Origin: a virus
DNA: 64,000 nt
IMG/VR virus record: IMGVR_UViG_3300027969_000060
Span: 1 to 64,000 of that record
Direction: 5' to 3' (one strand)
Shown piece by piece: positions 1 through 8,307 of this stretch (its first letter is position 1; each line of letters starts with the position of its first letter). The position numbers and the translations under genes are program-made. The notes below the pieces were generated by a model that was given only the letters and a program-made list of their open reading frames with translations, had not been told where the DNA came from and made no database searches.

Positions 1-80
1 TGTGGAGTTCCAGCCGGCCATGGATTAGTTACACCATCAGCTTCTTTAATTATATCAATATATTCGCGTAACGATTTCAT
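1..80 (-). CDS. Partial CDS, probable internal head protein (N-terminus only)
   Basis: Only the first 26 codons are inside the window; the gene continues past position 1. The start ATG is the complement of 78-80 and a Shine-Dalgarno AAGGAA lies just upstream. The peptide starts MKSLREYIDIIKEADG, which parallels the start of the next gene (YIDIVNEA against YIDIIKEA), so the two are paralogous at least at the N-terminus; both later have an N-P-W tripeptide. The amphipathic start ending in I-K-E resembles the T4 capsid-targeting sequence cut by prohead protease gp21 after (L/I)-x-E. That reading is inference. The function of the rest is unknown. Confidence 0.7.
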   Translation of the reverse strand, partial: MKSLREYIDIIKEADGVTNPWPAGTP

Positions 81-81
81 A

Positions 82-870
82 TTATTTCCTTGCTAGTTCT
101 ACAATACGTGCTAATGTTTGATCTTCTCTGTACGTAACAGATTCTTCAAAATTACCTGCTGAAAAATCCATGCCACTTTGCGTCACCATTGGGTTTCCGT
201 TTGAATAATCAGGTGCTGGTGTTGGCCTTGTGCCTTGGCCGCCAAATTGTTTCTGAGCTGCCTGAGTAGCTGGACCCATAACACCGTCAGCTTTAATTTT
301 TGCGCCTTTAGCAATTAAGTCTTGCTGAATTTTTAACACTGCCGGATCAGACTTAGCTGGAACTCTAGGTCTAGCTGCCTGTTGTGCCGCAGGAGCACCA
401 GCTGTTACTGTAGTTGGGGCGCCTGTTTCTGGATTAATACCATTTGGCATTGTTACGTTCTGACCGGTTGCAGGATCAACACCGTTAGCTTTTTGTGCCG
501 CTGCCAATTGTTCTGGAGACTGTGCTGGTGCCGCAGGAGCTGCCGCAGGAGCTGCCGCAGGAGCTGCCGCAGGAGCTGCCGCAGGAGCTGCCGCGCCTTT
601 CTTAGGAGCACGAGCAAGAATAAATTTATCAGTAGGATCAGCACCACCTAACCATTTTTGGTCTTCTGGTGTTAGCTTAGACCAAGCCGCTGCCTTAGCA
701 GGATCGTTAGTCCATGGATTTGCCGGCCCAGCTGGTGCTGCCACAGGAGCAGGAGTGCCAGTAGTTACAGGAGCACCGGAGCCGCTTGTTACAGGAACCC
801 CAGATCCAGATACTACGTTTGCTTCATTGACAATATCAATATAATGTCTTAAACCTTTAAATGTATTCAT
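82..870 (-). CDS. Probable virion or internal head protein with a peptidoglycan-binding-like domain
   Basis: 262 aa. The N-terminus (MNTFKGLRHYIDIVNEA) looks like a T4-type capsid-targeting leader and is paralogous to the next gene. A Gly/Ser/Pro/Ala-rich stretch follows, with an in-frame APAA run at about residues 94-115 coded by a 12-bp tandem repeat. Residues about 175-208 fit the repeat of the PG_binding_1 fold (LKIQQDL...KADGVMGPATQAAQKQFG), in which the D-G-x-x-G-P-x-T core is characteristic. Such domains bind the cell wall in endolysins and phage structural proteins; no catalytic domain is visible. The start is supported by a Shine-Dalgarno AAGGAA. The stop is one base from the start of the next gene, so the two are co-transcribed. 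Role in virion entry or lysis is inference. Confidence 0.75.
   Translation of the reverse strand: MNTFKGLRHYIDIVNEANVVSGSGVPVTSGSGAPVTTGTPAPVAAPAGPANPWTNDPAKAAAWSKLTPEDQKWLGGADPTDKFILARAPKKGAAAPAAAPAAAPAAAPAAAPAAPAQSPEQLAAAQKANGVDPATGQNVTMPNGINPETGAPTTVTAGAPAAQQAARPRVPAKSDPAVLKIQQDLIAKGAKIKADGVMGPATQAAQKQFGGQGTRPTPAPDYSNGNPMVTQSGMDFSAGNFEESVTYREDQTLARIVELARK
530..589. repeat. 12-bp tandem repeat, five copies
   Basis: Five contiguous, essentially perfect copies of GCCGCAGGAGCT (plus-strand reading), in frame within the 262-aa gene. They encode an Ala/Pro linker. Copy number could vary by slippage without breaking the frame. Confidence 0.9.
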
Positions 871-879
871 AATTTTTCC

Positions 880-3525
880 TTAATTCTTTGGTAATTTTGA
901 TAGTATTGATTTCATTAACTCCGCAGGATTCATTTGTCCTCCTGGGAATTGGATGTTCTGGTTGGGCATACCTTGTTGAGCATTCGTAAATTGACCGCCA
1001 ACCAATTTTTGAATTTTTTTAGCCATATCATCTGGATTATTAAAATCTAATTCTTCATCTCCAAATTTAAGTTTCATGTTTTTAGCCATGTCGTTAAATT
1101 TAGTTCCTAGATCACCTGATGAATTAGCCATGTCGTTAAATTTGCCCATTACATCATCATAAGATGCAGGTTGACCGTTAATTGTGCCTGTGCTAGTAGA
1201 TGAGTTAGTAGATGTATTAGTGTTCGATGAATGCGGGCCTTGTAATTTAGCAATCAACGCATTGAGCTGGTCTAAACGAGGGTCTGCGCCTGCTTCGTCA
1301 ACTTCAATATTATGATTTGGTACGCCTGCTAAACGAATAATATCAACATGTTGATTGTGTGCGCTACCAGGATCTTTCATGTCAATAAATTTCATGACTC
1401 TTGTTAACTCTTCTGGGTTAACTTCCCCAAATGCACCGTCTTCAAACTGTTTCTTTAATTTAATTTTAATTCTTTCAGCGCCAAGTGGGAATGTACCGTT
1501 TTCTTTATTGTAGAATCCAGAGATAAATTTCATCATCTCATGAAGACCGTCTACTATCTCGCCGTCAAATCCAAAGTCTTCTGGACTCATGCCAGATTCT
1601 TTAATAGCATCGTGTAATGTAATTTCTCTAGATCCAAGATCCATTTTAGTATCAAGAGTTGCGCCTGCGTCTTTAGCTTTCTTAATTGCTTTGGCCATAC
1701 CTTGATGTGCTAGATGTTTAGCAGTACTGTGTCCTAATCCATGCTTACCGGCTTTAGCAATAGGATTCTTTCTAGGAGGATCAGGATCAAACGGTGGATC
1801 TTCGCTTTCTGGTAGAGGTGTTGGTTCTGTTGCTGGGGGTGTTGCACCTAATGCGCCGCCATCTGCTACCGCTTCTGGACCGCCTGGTAATGCAGGAGCA
1901 GGTTCAGTTGCCGCTGGAACTGGGGCCGGAGCCGGTGCTGCCGCAGGAGCAGGAGGTTGTTGTACTTCAGGATTGCCGCCATCAAAATGTATACGTGTTG
2001 CAATGTCTGGATCTCTTTGTAAAATAAATTGCTGTACTAAAGGACGTACATCTAAATCTGGATCAATATCACGTAATGAATTTAAAAATTCTACGTCGTC
2101 AATTAGGCCACGTAAACTTTCAATTGCATTAACACCTTCTGGGCCACCTTTTAATTCTTTAGAAAGAATTTGATTTAATTTTTCAATGGCGGCGTTTTGT
2201 GCATCTTTATTAGGACTAAAAATTTCATCTTTATCTTCACGAATAATATTATTCATAAAGTTTTCGTATGCTAACTCGAGATTTAAACTTTCATATACGT
2301 CAAACTCTTCTGCACCGGGAATCTTTTTGCCTGTTTCTATTTCGTGTTGTTTGGCCGCATGTCTAGCTGATTTACCTGCTTTTGAAGCAGAATCTTCATC
2401 GGGTGTGTCACTGTTAAAATAATCATCATGACGTTTTTTATGTTCTTTATAACGGTGATGCCAATCTGTTTTTATTGCAGTCTCAGTTTTAAATGATTCA
2501 TCAACTAAATCTTCAGCATTGAGTTCTAACACAGGCAACTCGGACTCGTCAACAAACTTATAAATGTATGGAAATACTGCTTTTAGTTCTTCGTTAAATG
2601 TTCGGATAGTCAAACGATCGATTAGATCGTTTGCAACTGCTTCGGGAATCATTTGTTCTTCTTGTTCTTCAAATGCTTCTACAAATGATTGGTAATATGC
2701 CGGGCGTTGTAATTTGTGAATAGTTTCTTTAATTTCTTCAATGCGCTCAATAACACGCTCTGTTACATTACCCATTGCTTCGCTGATTTGTTCTTGGCGA
2801 TTAACATATCCTTTAAACTTACGCAGACTTGCAAGCTCTTCTGACAAATTGCAAATATGTTTACCAATAGCATCGTATGGATTACCACCAGCTTTAATAT
2901 GTTCTGCCAATGCACGAGCACCATTTAAATGTTTGTAAGGATAACGGAACCGTTCGCCTTGATTGTTTTCAACATATATACTGTCAATGTGCATAGTGCG
3001 GCCAGCAGCCAAATCTAAATTGATTGGTTGTGTATGCTTAACCACTAGTCTCGCTTCCCCTAGATCTTGGTAGCTCATTCTAGCATTGCCGTACATTTTA
3101 CTTTCCATAACTGGTTCTTGAGGCATAACTGGTTCTTCCTTACGTTTTGCTTGAAACTCGTAATCTCGTTTATCCATATTACTCTTTCCAATGTTTTGTA
3201 CATCAAAATTTAAGAGTCTATCTTTAGCAAATTGTCTAAAACTACGGATGAATTTATAAGCATTATGATGTGTAGTATCGTCGTCATCGTTGACTAAATC
3301 TCCACTTACTTGCACCACAATTCCGTCATCGGCATCTAATGTAATAGCAATAGTTCCCAAAGGTTCACCGTCTTCGGTGTACTCGAATTCAAAAAATCGA
3401 GCTTTAGGAATATCTTCTTTTTTGCTTAATACAGCGGCATTTTCGTCCCCAATCTTGATGTTGGGGAAACGTGTTTGTATCTTTCCATACAAATCTTTAG
3501 CGATCTTATCTAAATTTGCGTCCAT
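880..3525 (-). CDS. Large conserved-looking protein of unknown function, probably virion-associated
   Basis: 881 aa. No family was recognised. The N-terminal 500 residues are mixed alpha/beta and highly charged. A Pro/Ala-rich linker at about residues 516-585 separates them from a C-terminal part that includes a Ser/Thr/Asn tract near residues 765-780 and ends in an Asn/Gln-rich tail. The gene lies directly downstream of gp17, where portal gp20 or head-core genes often sit in T4-like phages, but none of the portal sequence features are visible. Its start has no Shine-Dalgarno; instead a late-promoter octamer CATAAATA ends 5 nt before the ATG, predicting a leaderless transcript. A head or neck-associated structural role is inference from position. 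Confidence 0.8.
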   Translation of the reverse strand: MDANLDKIAKDLYGKIQTRFPNIKIGDENAAVLSKKEDIPKARFFEFEYTEDGEPLGTIAITLDADDGIVVQVSGDLVNDDDDTTHHNAYKFIRSFRQFAKDRLLNFDVQNIGKSNMDKRDYEFQAKRKEEPVMPQEPVMESKMYGNARMSYQDLGEARLVVKHTQPINLDLAAGRTMHIDSIYVENNQGERFRYPYKHLNGARALAEHIKAGGNPYDAIGKHICNLSEELASLRKFKGYVNRQEQISEAMGNVTERVIERIEEIKETIHKLQRPAYYQSFVEAFEEQEEQMIPEAVANDLIDRLTIRTFNEELKAVFPYIYKFVDESELPVLELNAEDLVDESFKTETAIKTDWHHRYKEHKKRHDDYFNSDTPDEDSASKAGKSARHAAKQHEIETGKKIPGAEEFDVYESLNLELAYENFMNNIIREDKDEIFSPNKDAQNAAIEKLNQILSKELKGGPEGVNAIESLRGLIDDVEFLNSLRDIDPDLDVRPLVQQFILQRDPDIATRIHFDGGNPEVQQPPAPAAAPAPAPVPAATEPAPALPGGPEAVADGGALGATPPATEPTPLPESEDPPFDPDPPRKNPIAKAGKHGLGHSTAKHLAHQGMAKAIKKAKDAGATLDTKMDLGSREITLHDAIKESGMSPEDFGFDGEIVDGLHEMMKFISGFYNKENGTFPLGAERIKIKLKKQFEDGAFGEVNPEELTRVMKFIDMKDPGSAHNQHVDIIRLAGVPNHNIEVDEAGADPRLDQLNALIAKLQGPHSSNTNTSTNSSTSTGTINGQPASYDDVMGKFNDMANSSGDLGTKFNDMAKNMKLKFGDEELDFNNPDDMAKKIQKLVGGQFTNAQQGMPNQNIQFPGGQMNPAELMKSILSKLPKN

Positions 3526-3529
3526 GTTA

Positions 3530-3537
3530 TATTTATG
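3530..3537 (-). promoter_or_regulatory. T4-type late promoter, leaderless configuration
   Basis: CATAAATA on the minus strand, just beyond the gp17 stop. With T4 late spacing (octamer at -13 to -6), transcription would start within a base of the ATG of the 881-aa gene. No Shine-Dalgarno lies between. Confidence 0.6.
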
Positions 3538-3538
3538 C

Positions 3539-5131
3539 TTAGTTACTAGAAATGAATATAGGCAACGGTGCTTCCCAATCTTCGTCGGCTGTTGCTTCTA
3601 TTGTAAGTTTTTCAAAAACTCCCGGATCCCATTCGGCTAAAATTACAGTCATACGTACAATCAGCAGTAGTGCAGATACTAAGTCGTCATGCTGTCCGTC
3701 TTTAGCTTTAAACGTAACACCCAAAGCAATGAATGTTTTAAGTTCACTTAATAGGGTTTTGCTGTGTATTGTCATTTTATTTTCTTCAATAAAGTACTTT
3801 AAACGACTACAAGCTGATATTTTGTTGCCATGGGTAGTATTAAATCCTTTGCGGAATTTACGTACATGCCCTTTTCGAACAGGCTCGCTTAGGAATAATC
3901 CGGGAAATGTTTCTTCACCTAGGTTAGCAATAACAACTAGGGCCGCCTCGCCGATTGTGTTATTTTCAACACTCCAGTAGATATTATCGTTGTATTCTTC
4001 GCCAATTTCTTCTTTAATGTATCTAATTACATCTCTAAATAATTTAACTTGATCTTGTACAATAGTTAAATTATGTTGCCATTCAGCACATTGAATCATG
4101 CTAGGTAACTCAAATACCTGTATACCCGCAAAGTCGCCTCCTGTTCCTAAACTAGGATCTAGGCCAATAAGATAAATGTTTCCCGGCGTTGGCTTCTTAT
4201 ACCAGCGAACTTGTCCTGTTTTAAACTGCGGCTCTCTTCCTACCAGTTCTGCTAGTTTAATAGAACTAATTAATGTTTCATCAAAGATTAAAAACTCACA
4301 ACCATATTCTCGACGGAACTTTTCTTCACCGATACGACCCATTTCAACTTCTTTCCATTTATCATCTCTATCAGGGTGTTCGTGCCATTCAGCTCGAAAT
4401 CCGTGGAATCCATTACGGCCTAATCCATCAGTACGTTCGTTGCCAAACACATCAAACAAATCTTTTGATTCTTTCCATATAGTAGCAAATGTATCTTCGT
4501 CTGAATTTGGTGTGCTTGTAATAATTGCACGGCCACCAGTTGCTAGTGTAGGGGATATTGAAGTCCAAAACTCTTCCGCAATGTTCGGTTGCACAAATGC
4601 AAACTCATCGCAATATAGTAATGATATAGACATACCACGACCTGTTGTACCTGTTGTTGTCTGCGCAACAATTCGTGATCCGTTGTCAAATTCTATACTT
4701 TGTTTGTTATAACTAACAACACCACAGCGTATGAAATCTTCGCATAATTCGTATCCATAACGAATACGTTGCATAATTTCCTGGGCGCCTGTGTATTTGT
4801 GCGCGGCGACTAGAATTGTTTGATCAGGATGAAACATAGCGTACCATAGCAAGTATGCTGATGCGCATGTTGTCTTGCCGCTCTGACGGGGTAGCATATT
4901 GATATTGAATCGAAAATCGTGATAACTGCCCAACAATCGTTCCTGGTATTCAAAAGGCTGAAATTTCATTTTACCTCTTACAGGATGCTGGATATGAAAA
5001 AAGTTCTGGGCAAAGTGCAAATAGCCGTAATCGGGGTCAGCACACTTCAATAAGTGCGTAACTTGGTCTTCGCTAAACTTTTCTTTTGTGTGCGCTTTTT
5101 TGGTTAAGACGCCGTCGAGTGATTTTGCCAT
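3539..5131 (-). CDS. terL: Terminase large subunit (gp17-like)
   Basis: 530 aa. This is the ATPase/nuclease motor that pumps DNA into the prohead and cuts the concatemer. Visible motifs: Walker A LPRQSGKTT (residues 80-88), Walker B SLLYCDEF (170-177), coupling motif ITSTPNS (204-210). A C-terminal RNase H-like nuclease has acidic residues in LIGLDPS (D325), WSVENN (E389) and QHDDLVSA (D482/D483). Length is near the 610 aa of T4 gp17, with a shorter N-terminus. The gene follows an intrinsic terminator and has its own late-promoter octamer TGTAAATA, whose predicted start point is exactly the A of the ATG. No Shine-Dalgarno is present. Its small-subunit partner is at 6442-6930. Confidence 0.97.
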   Translation of the reverse strand: MAKSLDGVLTKKAHTKEKFSEDQVTHLLKCADPDYGYLHFAQNFFHIQHPVRGKMKFQPFEYQERLLGSYHDFRFNINMLPRQSGKTTCASAYLLWYAMFHPDQTILVAAHKYTGAQEIMQRIRYGYELCEDFIRCGVVSYNKQSIEFDNGSRIVAQTTTGTTGRGMSISLLYCDEFAFVQPNIAEEFWTSISPTLATGGRAIITSTPNSDEDTFATIWKESKDLFDVFGNERTDGLGRNGFHGFRAEWHEHPDRDDKWKEVEMGRIGEEKFRREYGCEFLIFDETLISSIKLAELVGREPQFKTGQVRWYKKPTPGNIYLIGLDPSLGTGGDFAGIQVFELPSMIQCAEWQHNLTIVQDQVKLFRDVIRYIKEEIGEEYNDNIYWSVENNTIGEAALVVIANLGEETFPGLFLSEPVRKGHVRKFRKGFNTTHGNKISACSRLKYFIEENKMTIHSKTLLSELKTFIALGVTFKAKDGQHDDLVSALLLIVRMTVILAEWDPGVFEKLTIEATADEDWEAPLPIFISSN

Positions 5132-5136
5132 ATGCT

Positions 5137-5144
5137 TATTTACA
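5137..5144 (-). promoter_or_regulatory. T4-type late promoter for terL, leaderless configuration
   Basis: TGTAAATA on the minus strand (7 of 8 to TATAAATA). The predicted +1 coincides with the A of the terL start codon at 5131. It lies just downstream of the terminator hairpin, so terL can be transcribed independently of upstream genes. Confidence 0.6.
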
Positions 5145-5145
5145 T

Positions 5146-5173
5146 AAAAAAAGGGCCATAAAGGCCCTTTTTT
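5146..5173. terminator. Two-way intrinsic terminator
   Basis: A7-GGGCC-ATAAA-GGCCC-T6: a GC stem of five pairs extended by A/T pairing, with U-tracts on both strands. It lies just after the stop of the 205-aa gene and ends minus-strand transcripts coming from gp16 and the head genes before terL. Confidence 0.88.
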
Positions 5174-5189
5174 GGATACTAGAAAATAG

Positions 5190-5807
5190 TTAGCCTTTTA
5201 GCCGACCATCAGCTTCTGCTGATTTTAACATGGCCGCACGGTCAGCATAGCTACCACGTTTGACATCTTTGGCTGCTGTCTTCTCACCTTTGGTAGGATC
5301 CTTAACATGTTTTAGTGCATCAAATTTATCTTCTTTAGCTTCTTTAATGTCGTTGTACATAGCTGATAATTTTTCAACTAATGATTCGTGCATCGGGTTC
5401 CCACCACCGTTAACTTTATGTGCTTCTCTACCGTCACTGGCTAAATCGTCGCCGTCAATTATATTTGTACCGGTAGTTGTAGGATTTGGTTCGTTAGCAT
5501 ATCCGTCTTCTAGATCTTGCATTTGAGAATCAAACTTGCTAGTACTGCCGATGATAATTTCGTCATCGCCGTGCATATCAGCTGGGCTTATACTATGGTC
5601 TCTGTCTTCGATGTTTTTTAAAATGCCCATTAAATCACGGATACCACCTGCGCCACTGCCATTCATGCTGACATTCATTGTTACTGAATCAGCTTGCTCT
5701 GGCCTAGGTCCTCCAATTGAAATACCCGGTAATGGCATTCCGCACTCTTCCATTGATTTACCTTCATCAATGTTTTTAATTTTTGTTAGTAGGTCTTGAA
5801 AGTTCAT
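5190..5807 (-). CDS. Putative internal head or prohead-core protein
   Basis: 205 aa, hydrophilic and rich in Asp, Gly and Lys; no family recognised. The N-terminus MNFQDLLTKIKNIDEG forms an amphipathic helix ending in I-D-E, matching the (L/I)-x-E cleavage motif of the T4 prohead protease. The middle is acidic and low in complexity, and the last 60 residues are a charged, helical Lys/Asp-rich segment. A Shine-Dalgarno AAGGAT precedes the ATG. It is one base from the stop of the 203-aa gene and sits between gp16 and gp17, with a terminator after it. Packaging inside the head is inference; it could instead act with the terminase. Confidence 0.72.
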   Translation of the reverse strand: MNFQDLLTKIKNIDEGKSMEECGMPLPGISIGGPRPEQADSVTMNVSMNGSGAGGIRDLMGILKNIEDRDHSISPADMHGDDEIIIGSTSKFDSQMQDLEDGYANEPNPTTTGTNIIDGDDLASDGREAHKVNGGGNPMHESLVEKLSAMYNDIKEAKEDKFDALKHVKDPTKGEKTAAKDVKRGSYADRAAMLKSAEADGRLKG

Positions 5808-5808
5808 A

Positions 5809-6420
5809 TTATAATCCTTTAGTAGTGGGCAATTTAACTTTCTTGCTGCCTACGGTACTTGTTGTTTTCTTTGTAGTCTTTGACTCTTTAGCATACTCTC
5901 TGTGTGCAGATTTTGCTAGTAGTTGATCGTTGACTCCGGTATATTCTTTGCCGGTATGTTTAGATTTGCTTAATTCTTTTAATAATGCCATCTTTTGTTT
6001 TTCACCAACTAAAGATTGTCCATCATTATTTGCTTCGTAATCTTTACCTAATAGTGTTTCACCTGACTTGTTGTCATGTTCATGATTAAGTTCGTCTTCT
6101 TCTTCTTCTTTTAAATTTCTTACACTAATTTTACTATCAGTGAATCCAGCACTAGCAATAGCATTTTTAACTTGTAAACTAGTTGTAGGATATGCTAATG
6201 TAACATCAAAAATAGTAACATTGGTATTCTTTAAAGATGGGAAGTCAATTGGACTTTCTTGAATCGGGGTTCTGCGAGGTGCTGAGCAATTTTCAAGTTT
6301 ATATTGCTCTAAAGCCATTTTAATTTTTTTAAGACTTTCTGGTTTAATTTCGCCAGCAAATCTTATTTTAAATTCGTAAACTTTTTTGCTTTCTGTTAGG
6401 TATTCTTTAAATGATTTCAT
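5809..6420 (-). CDS. Putative internal head protein with a capsid-targeting-like leader
   Basis: 203 aa. It starts MKSFKEYLTESKK, close to the T4 internal-protein leader (known form MKTYQEFIAEA) and with L-T-E as a candidate prohead-protease site. Residues about 14-105 look like a small alpha/beta domain (KVYEFKIRFAGEI...VTIFDVTLAYPTTS), then an acidic EEEEDE patch, then a Lys/Ser-rich basic tail (KESKTTKKTTSTVG) that could bind DNA. A late-promoter octamer AATAAATA overlaps the gp16 stop, and an AGGA Shine-Dalgarno lies before the ATG. No homologue is known to me. Injection with the DNA is inference. Confidence 0.72.
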   Translation of the reverse strand: MKSFKEYLTESKKVYEFKIRFAGEIKPESLKKIKMALEQYKLENCSAPRRTPIQESPIDFPSLKNTNVTIFDVTLAYPTTSLQVKNAIASAGFTDSKISVRNLKEEEEDELNHEHDNKSGETLLGKDYEANNDGQSLVGEKQKMALLKELSKSKHTGKEYTGVNDQLLAKSAHREYAKESKTTKKTTSTVGSKKVKLPTTKGL

Positions 6421-6438
6421 TGTACATTCCTGTTACTA

Positions 6439-6446
6439 TATTTATT
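6439..6446 (-). promoter_or_regulatory. T4-type late promoter (leadered)
   Basis: AATAAATA on the minus strand, overlapping the stop of the gp16-like gene. The predicted leader to the 203-aa gene is about 13 nt and includes an AGGA ribosome site. Confidence 0.55.
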
Positions 6447-6930
6447 TCATATTCTTTAATTTTTCAATTAAACTATTACGATCAGTAACAATAAATCCTT
6501 CACCGTTGATGTTAATTCCGGGATCTTCTCCGCCAATAGCATCCTGATCTAACTTTTGCTTTTTTAATTGAAGCTCAATTATCTTAAGTTTTTTGTCAAT
6601 TTTAGCTGATTTTGCATCAATAGCGTTCTTAAGCATGCCGCCTGCTACTTCAAAAATCCTGCTTGAATAACGTGCTTCTACGTTCATGCCCAAGTCCATT
6701 AGGTCATCATATGCATCGGTAGCACGTTGAGCAAGTGCATCTAATTCTGCATCAGCAATATCTCCCAGTCCTTTAACTTGTGGTAAACTAGCAGATATTT
6801 TGTCAAATTCTTCCATACTACGTAAAAAAGTTTCTGGCTTTGCGGCCATATCTTTTTGCTTTTTCTTTTCTTCTGCTTTGATAAGTTCTTTACTAGCTGG
6901 CAGATTTAAAATTTCTTCAAGTTTTTTCAT
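6442..6930 (-). CDS. terS: Terminase small subunit (gp16-like)
   Basis: 162 aa, close to the 164 aa of T4 gp16. The protein is almost wholly helical: an N-terminal LEEILNLPASKEL segment, a charged linker, then a central helical pair (YDDLMDLGMNVEARYSSRIF, then AKIDKKLKIIELQLKKQKL) typical of the oligomerising coiled-coil core of T4-like gp16. The C-terminus ends in an IVTDRNSLIEKL helix. The small subunit recognises DNA and stimulates the gp17 ATPase. Identification rests on this helical pattern, the length and the position two genes upstream of terL. There is no Shine-Dalgarno; a variant octamer GATAAGTA is placed so that transcription would begin at the start codon. Confidence 0.75.
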   Translation of the reverse strand: MKKLEEILNLPASKELIKAEEKKKQKDMAAKPETFLRSMEEFDKISASLPQVKGLGDIADAELDALAQRATDAYDDLMDLGMNVEARYSSRIFEVAGGMLKNAIDAKSAKIDKKLKIIELQLKKQKLDQDAIGGEDPGININGEGFIVTDRNSLIEKLKNMK

Positions 6931-6935
6931 ACTAA

Positions 6936-6943
6936 TACTTATC
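6936..6943 (-). promoter_or_regulatory. Variant late promoter, leaderless configuration
   Basis: GATAAGTA on the minus strand (two mismatches to TATAAATA). Its last base is 6 nt from the A of the gp16 ATG, the same spacing as at terL and the gp54-like gene. Weaker than the canonical octamers. Confidence 0.4.
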
Positions 6944-6945
6944 AG

Positions 6946-7857
6946 TTAGGGCCGTTCGTCAGGTTCAAAAATCTGTATATCTTTAAGTTTAGATCCGCTC
7001 TTATATTGTGAGGTCCAAATATATCCGTCTATTAATCCTAATTTTTTACAAAACTCTGAATTAAACACACCGTCTATTCTTAATGTAAATTTATTTTCGC
7101 TTTCAGTATCTACACCGTGATTATCAGCGGCATTAAATGTATACACTGGGCAATTATAATAGATTTTTTCTTTCTTTATCTCATCGTATACAAAAGCAGG
7201 CCTGTTTTTAGTAAATTGAATTGAAATATGATGCATCTTACTAGGTAATAATCCACTATCTCGGTGTATACAAACTGGATTGTTTTTAGAATTTTCAAAA
7301 ATTACAATTCTTCCTATCTCATCAAAAATGTTCCACGATTTAATCCAATTGTCAAGCAATGGAGTGTTTTCAATCCTTTCTCCGTTAGACTGAATTTTTG
7401 TAAAGTCAACAGCCCCCGATGCATTTCTAGAATTAAGATTTGGCCTCATAATAAACGTCATATTATTCCAACTAGGCTTTGCTAAACCAGTATTGTATAC
7501 ATAAGAGGTTATTTCTATATTTGTTTTTAAAGAAGCTCTAATATTTTCGGGAATGTATTGTTCAGCTCTCCATACATAGTAAGTTAAATATTTTTGATTG
7601 TTAATATCTTCAGGCACGTATGTGCTGTTGTATGCGTGATGAGATACTTTAGGATTTTTTATAATTTGTAATAGCTCTTGTTCAACGTCTCTAGCTTGGG
7701 TAGAGTCGACGTTAATAATATCAGAGAGATCAAAAAACGGATTTCCGCCTGTACCTATGCCAAGGATTCCAACTTCGTACCATTTAATAATCTTATATTG
7801 AAATTCTGGATTGATTTGTTTAAAACACGATATGGATGAGCGATCTTGATGTGGCAT
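6946..7857 (-). CDS. Fe(II)/2-oxoglutarate-dependent oxygenase-like protein
   Basis: 303 aa. The C-terminal half has the jelly-roll oxygenase signature: H198-x-D200 in VCIHRDSG, a distal H247 in NAADNHGVD and R260 in FTLRIDG, the usual iron facial triad plus 2OG-binding Arg. The substrate is unknown. T4-like phages of aquatic hosts carry many such enzymes; proposed roles are protein, nucleobase or glycan hydroxylation. The N-terminal 180 residues are not recognised. It lies between gp4 and gp16 in a late cluster, so action on a virion component or packaged DNA is possible (inference). The start lacks a Shine-Dalgarno; a CATAAGTA octamer predicts a leaderless transcript. Confidence 0.75.
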   Translation of the reverse strand: MPHQDRSSISCFKQINPEFQYKIIKWYEVGILGIGTGGNPFFDLSDIINVDSTQARDVEQELLQIIKNPKVSHHAYNSTYVPEDINNQKYLTYYVWRAEQYIPENIRASLKTNIEITSYVYNTGLAKPSWNNMTFIMRPNLNSRNASGAVDFTKIQSNGERIENTPLLDNWIKSWNIFDEIGRIVIFENSKNNPVCIHRDSGLLPSKMHHISIQFTKNRPAFVYDEIKKEKIYYNCPVYTFNAADNHGVDTESENKFTLRIDGVFNSEFCKKLGLIDGYIWTSQYKSGSKLKDIQIFEPDERP

Positions 7858-7862
7858 GCAAT

Positions 7863-7870
7863 TACTTATG
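7863..7870 (-). promoter_or_regulatory. Variant late promoter, leaderless configuration
   Basis: CATAAGTA on the minus strand. The predicted +1 is the A of the oxygenase ATG at 7857. It carries the same A-to-G change as the element before gp16. Confidence 0.42.
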
Positions 7871-7874
7871 CCAA

Positions 7875-8306
7875 TTAAGTCTGCTGGAATAAATCATTTT
7901 CGTTAAGTATACGGAATTTTATACCTTGTTGACGACACCAAAGTGACGCGGCCGCCCACTTTGCCTGATTCTTAACGAACTGTGCTTGGTTGTATTTGTT
8001 TTTCCCAACACGCTCTAAAATTGTTTGACTAGCTGGTTTAATTTCGATTAATTCAACAATCATCTTGCCTTTCTTATCTACATACTGTATAAAAAAGTCT
8101 GGCACATATATTGTATTTCTATTAGTGAGCGGGTCTCTGTAAGGTATACTGATTGCTTCGCTAGCCCATTTTTGTACACTTTTGTTTGTATCACAAAATC
8201 TCATAAAACTCCATTCCCAACTTGATCGGTACGTTGGCATCTTTGTACCAACATACTTGTCAGGTCGAGTCATTGTGAATTTACCTTGCGCAAATTTTGA
8301 AGCCAT
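7875..8306 (-). CDS. 4: Head completion protein (gp4-like nuclease fold)
   Basis: 143 aa against 150 in T4 gp4. The family signature is clear: KYVGTKMPTYRSSWEWSFMRFCD, then KWASEAISIPY, then VPDFFI and IEIKP. P69-D70 with E88-x-K90 forms a PD-(D/E)xK (TnsA-like) nuclease site. In T4, gp4 completes the filled head before tail joining. It overlaps no neighbour but is one base from the 123-aa gene upstream, with no promoter of its own, so it is read from the gp54-like or 123-aa transcript. Confidence 0.93.
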   Translation of the reverse strand: MASKFAQGKFTMTRPDKYVGTKMPTYRSSWEWSFMRFCDTNKSVQKWASEAISIPYRDPLTNRNTIYVPDFFIQYVDKKGKMIVELIEIKPASQTILERVGKNKYNQAQFVKNQAKWAAASLWCRQQGIKFRILNENDLFQQT

Positions 8307-8307
8307 A

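Noticed and set aside
530-589. Five 12-bp copies as a CRISPR-like array
   Set aside because: No spacers, unit too short, and it codes an in-frame Ala/Pro linker.
880-3525. The 881-aa protein as the portal (gp20)
   Set aside because: None of the T4-like portal sequence features I know are visible. Position alone suggested it.
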